From NCBI GenBank assembly GCA_903813345.2, contig CAIIXF020000005.1, positions 41,021,394 through 41,085,393 of the forward strand: DNA of 64,000 bases. The letters run 5' to 3'. Shown piece by piece: positions 61,078-64,000 of this stretch. Position 1 is the first letter of the stretch. The number at the start of each line of letters is the position of its first letter. This stretch comes from Owenia fusiformis (Eukaryota; Annelida; Polychaeta; Sabellida; Oweniidae). The notes under the pieces are model-generated. The model did no database searches. It was not told where the DNA came from and was given only the letters and a program-made list of their open reading frames with translations. The translations under genes and the position numbers were made by a program.

Positions 61078-64000
61078 CTGAAATGTACAAACAGAATCAA
61101 TAGTGACTAATATAGAATAGATAATATAATATAGAATGACTAGGAACTGCTGAACCATGTCCTGGAATGTACAAACAGAATCAATAGTGACTAATATAGA
61201 ATAGATAATATAATATAGAATGACTAGGAACTGCTGAACCATGTCCTGGAATGTACAAACAGAATCAATTGGCTAATATAGAATAGATGTAGAATTCAAC
61301 ATTAAAACAAAATCAATAAAATTTTCCTTCAACATGATAAGCTCTTTGGGCTTAAATGAGCAGCAAAAATTAGAGATATGAGTTATTTTGTTCACGCTAT
61401 TTCTCGTTTAAAGCTACCTGATATGACTGCGATAACACCCTCAATTTGGCTATTTCTCATTTAAAGCTACCTGATATGACTGTGATAACACCCTCAATTT
61501 GGCTATTTCTCATTTAAAGCTACCTGATATGACTGCGATAACACCCTCAATTTGGCTATTTCTCATTTAAAGCTACCTGATATGACTGCGATAACACCCT
61601 CAATTTGGCTATTTCTCATTTAAAGCTACCTGATATGACTGCGATAACACCCTCAATTTGGCTATTTCTCATTTAAAGCTACCTGATATGACTGCGATAA
61701 CACCCTCAATTTGGCTATTTCTCATTTAAAGCTACCTGATATGACTGCGATAACACCCTCAATTTGGCTATTTCTAATTTAAAGCTACCTGATATGACTG
61801 CGATAACACCCTCAATTTGGCTGCTGTACTAGAGATGAATCCTCTCTGAAATTCTTTCATCCTCTGCTTCTCAGCTTTTTCTTCATTTGCTGTCATCGCC
61901 CATTCACCCTAAATATATTTATTCACTTTTCAATTGACATTGATAACAGGTTTTAATTTTTGAACCTGCTTTACAAACTGGATTAATACCATTTGATATT
62001 TATACTATCGACAAATTTCTTTCAATTTTTCAAAGATTCAGTCATGTTCATGCACAAAAGGATTGTGCAGGATTTCATTCTATGTTTTCATTAACTATAA
62101 ATTTGGGGGTATTCAAAAACATTGTTGTTGCAAGTGTATAGGCTGTCCCAATCATATCATACCTTTTCTGACCGTGACTTCTGATGGTCCTGAAATGCCT
62201 GTCTAGCCAGTCTTTCATCCTCAGCAGTTTGATACATGGCATCTTGAATTTGTTGGAATTGAACTATAAGGTCAAATATAACTCTCAGTTGAGTCAGTAT
62301 ACCCTGAAAATAACAAAACATTGCATCTTGAATCTGTTGGAATTGAACTATAAGGTCAAATATAACCCTCAATTGAGTCAGTATACCCTGAAAATAACAA
62401 AACATGGCATCTTGAATCTGTTGGAATTGAACTATAAGGTCAAATATAACCCACAATTGAGTCAGTATACCCTGAAAATAACAAAACATGGCATCTTGAA
62501 TCTGTTGGAACTGAAATATAAGGTCAAATATAACCCTCAATTGAGTCAGTATACCCTGAAAATAACAAAACATGGCATCTTGAATCTCTGTAAATTGAAC
62601 TATAAGGTCAAATATAACCCTCAGTTGAGTCAGTATACCCTGAAAATAACAAAACATGGCATCTTGAATTTGTTGGAATTGAACAATAAGGTCAAGTATA
62701 ACCCTCAATTGAGTCAGTATACCCTGAAAATAACAAAACATGGCATCTTGAATCTCTGTAAATTGAACTGTAAGGTCAAATATAACCCTCAGTTGAGTCA
62801 GTATACCCTGAAAATAACAAAACATGGCATCTTGAATTTGTTGGAATTGAACAATAAGGTCAAGTATAACCCTCAATTGAGTCAGTATATCCTAAAGATT
62901 TGTAGATAATTCAAAGATCCGACCTACCCTAGATTTCTCATCAAGCAATGATCGTGTAATGATCGTATCTAAGAACTCCTGGTGGGCAGCTATGACATAA
63001 TCTAAGTCCTCTCCTGATGTCACCTTGCTTAAAAGCTCATCCCAGGAACATTCTAGAACCTGAAAGCACACAATCATCAAATACATCTGAGTACATTTAA
63101 ATCTCCAGGAACATTCTAAAACCTGAAAGCACACAATCATCAAATACATCTAAGTACATTTAAATCTCCAGGAACATTCTAAAACCTGAAAGCACACAAT
63201 CATCAAATACATCTAAGTACATTTAAATCTCCAGGAACATTCTAAAACCTGAAAGCACACAATCATCAAATACATCTAAGTACATTTAAATCTCCAGGAA
63301 CATTCTAAAACCTGAAAGCACACAATCATCAAATACATCTAAGTACATTTAAATCTCCAGGAACATTCTAAAACCTGAAAGCATACAATCATCAAATACA
63401 TCTAAGTACATTTAAATCTCCAGGAACATTCTAGAACCTAAAAGCATACAATAATCAAATACATCTAAGTACATTTAAATCTCCAGGAACATTCTAAAAC
63501 CTGAAAGCACACAATAATCAAATACATCTAAGTACATTTAAATCTCCAGGAACATTCTAAAACCTAAAAGCACACAATAATCAAAAAGATCTAAGTACAT
63601 TTAAATCTCAACTCATCATTGCAATATTACTGCTTTTAGTCAATGGACTGATGGAAGGTGCTCTCTATAAATTGAGATTGATATGTACTTGTAAAAGTGA
63701 CATAATAAAATTGTTTTGGGGTTCAAAGAGGCTCTGTTGAAAGCTTCCGTGTTTCCATTTGAGGTTGCAGGGATTAACTATTGACTTTATACTGATGGAA
63801 TAATTTTTCCGTAATATTCCATGAAAATGCTCACCTCAAAGTTGATATAGTACTGGACTTGTTGTATGAAGTGTATCATCTCACATCCAAGTACATGGCA
63901 CTGGTGCAGCACAGGACTCAACTCAGGTAAACGTCTATATAGCTTAGCATTGGCCATCTGGCCTTTCCATATACCAGCTAGGCTGTATTCCATACGCTTA
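60919..64000 (-). CDS. TUBGCP3: Gamma-tubulin complex component 3 (GCP3), C-terminal five exons, partial
   Basis: GCP3 pairs with GCP2 and binds gamma-tubulin through its C-terminal GRIP2 domain to form the microtubule-nucleating gamma-tubulin ring complex. The window holds the end of GRIP2. Exons are 63835-64000 (runs past the window), 62928-63059, 62163-62303 (minimal form), 61789-61908 and 60919-61077. All junctions are phase 0. Diagnostic matches to human GCP3 are [52 protein letters not shown] and [15 protein letters not shown] near the C terminus. The product ends KKRTF. Four of the five exons border tandem arrays that copy their own splice sites, so the real exon boundaries may vary. 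Confidence 0.95.
61054..61288. repeat. Tandem array, 84 bp x 3, spanning the last TUBGCP3 acceptor
   Basis: The unit includes the first about 24 bases of the terminal exon (coding DMVQQFLV) plus about 60 bases of intron with the acceptor. 'Exon' starts lie at 61077, 61161 and 61245. Read on the minus strand all units are open: each adds [20 protein letters not shown] plus IDSVCTFQ (28 aa). Confidence 0.95.
61398..61822. repeat. Tandem array, 53 bp x 8, spanning a TUBGCP3 donor
   Basis: On the minus strand the unit carries the last 31 bases of the 61789-61908 exon (AAATTGAGGGTGTTATCGCA plus GTCATATCAG), then the donor GTAGCTTTAAA. Copies of the donor lie every 53 bases from 61788 (true) down to 61417. 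Reading past the first donor meets TAG after four codons, so read-through is not open. Confidence 0.95.
61789..61908 (-). CDS. TUBGCP3: TUBGCP3 penultimate exon
   Basis: 120 nt, phase 0-0, encoding [20 protein letters not shown] and ending [12 protein letters not shown]. It matches human GQWGVTAAEEEEENKR...KMCSQLRILTHFYQ. The donor CAG|GTAGCT is the first of eight tandem copies. Confidence 0.93.
62163..62303 (-). CDS. TUBGCP3: TUBGCP3 exon (minimal form), with upstream in-frame extensions to 62891
   Basis: 141 nt from the innermost acceptor, encoding [20 protein letters not shown], then [20 protein letters not shown] up to SEK; human has [20 protein letters not shown] at this place. Donor GTATGA. 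Seven further acceptors at 84-base intervals (up to 62891) are in the same phase, so the longest form would be 729 nt (243 codons) without a stop. I call the short form because it matches the length of the human segment. Confidence 0.88.
62230..62900. repeat. Tandem array, 84 bp x 8, spanning a TUBGCP3 acceptor
   Basis: Eight copies of an 84-bp unit, each with TTGTTATTTTCAG and about 65 bases of coding sequence ([12 protein letters not shown] plus [11 protein letters not shown]). 'Exon' starts lie at 62303, 62387, 62471, 62555, 62639, 62723, 62807 and 62891. Small replacements (FTEI for FQQI, LTV, LWV) distinguish copies. Seven have TTTTCAG; the outermost has ATCTTTAG. Confidence 0.96.
62928..63059 (-). 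CDS. TUBGCP3: TUBGCP3 exon with LECSW motif
   Basis: 132 nt, phase 0-0, encoding [44 protein letters not shown]. The best conserved GCP3 block in the window. Donor AGG|GTAGGT; acceptor GCTTTCAG, the innermost of nine copies. Confidence 0.95.
63042..63608. repeat. Tandem array, 63 bp x 9, spanning a TUBGCP3 acceptor
   Basis: The unit comprises the first 18 bases of the exon (coding VLECSW) plus 45 bases of intron including the acceptor. 'Exon' starts lie every 63 bases from 63059 to 63563. Only the copy at 63122 is open through to the true exon (adding 21 aa); copies further out meet an in-frame TAG. Confidence 0.95.
63835..64000 (-). CDS. TUBGCP3: TUBGCP3 exon, truncated by window end
   Basis: It encodes [20 protein letters not shown], then [20 protein letters not shown] and [10 protein letters not shown] before a GAG|GTGAGC donor. 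Matches human [20 protein letters not shown]...[20 protein letters not shown]. The exon continues beyond base 64000. Confidence 0.95.

Noticed and set aside
62184-62909. 241-codon plus-strand ORF with repeated [20 protein letters not shown]
   Set aside because: It is the antisense of the 84-bp TUBGCP3 array. The minus strand carries the conserved GCP3 sequence, so the plus ORF is a shadow.

Overview
This is a window of an animal nuclear genome. The coding capacity lies in short exons separated by GT-AG introns, some longer than 13 kb. The DNA is AT-rich and full of palindromic transposon remnants. The organism is probably a marine invertebrate, and possibly a lophotrochozoan, because a GTCC-rich dispersed repeat near 8.0 kb resembles repeats I associate with molluscs and brachiopods. 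That assignment is a weak inference; the genes only show that it is a metazoan.

Layout. 1-3.3 kb holds a nested pair of inverted-repeat transposons and a palindromic MITE. A tRNA-Glu(CTC) gene lies on the minus strand at 3294-3365. 3649-6353 (+) is a complete two-exon ADF/cofilin gene of 141 aa. 6.4-14.5 kb is gene-free and repeat-rich. 14545-54478 (-) is a complete 17-exon adhesion GPCR of subfamily A (ADGRA, related to human ADGRA2/GPR124 and ADGRA3/GPR125). It runs signal peptide, four LRRs, LRRCT, Ig, hormone-receptor domain, GAIN/GPS, seven TM segments and a long tail ending in a PDZ ligand; the 17 exons join in phase to 1,610 codons plus no internal stop. 54.5-60.9 kb is intergenic. 60919 to the window end (-) holds the last five exons of TUBGCP3 (gamma-tubulin complex component 3); the gene continues beyond base 64000.

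The most unusual signal concerns splice junctions. Four consecutive introns of TUBGCP3 and one intron of ADGRA contain tandem arrays (units of 63, 84, 53, 84 and 32 bp) whose repeat unit spans an exon-intron boundary. Each array therefore carries serial copies of a real splice acceptor or donor. In the two 84-bp arrays every copy is in frame and stop-free, so the choice of acceptor could add 0-7 or 0-2 blocks of 28 residues to the C-terminal gamma-tubulin-binding part of GCP3.

Mobile elements are plentiful. Several have clear target duplications: TTA/TAA (PIF/Harbinger-like), TA (mariner-like), and ATAAT (a 1,020-bp foldback). Two 468-bp TA-flanked MITEs, identical by eye, sit 861 bp apart in an ADGRA intron. 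A 1,746-bp TA-flanked element in the same intron carries an exon-like Cys-rich ORF and a degenerate minisatellite. The three protein genes are housekeeping or signalling genes (actin turnover, adhesion/Wnt-type signalling, microtubule nucleation) and show no sign of being one functional cluster.
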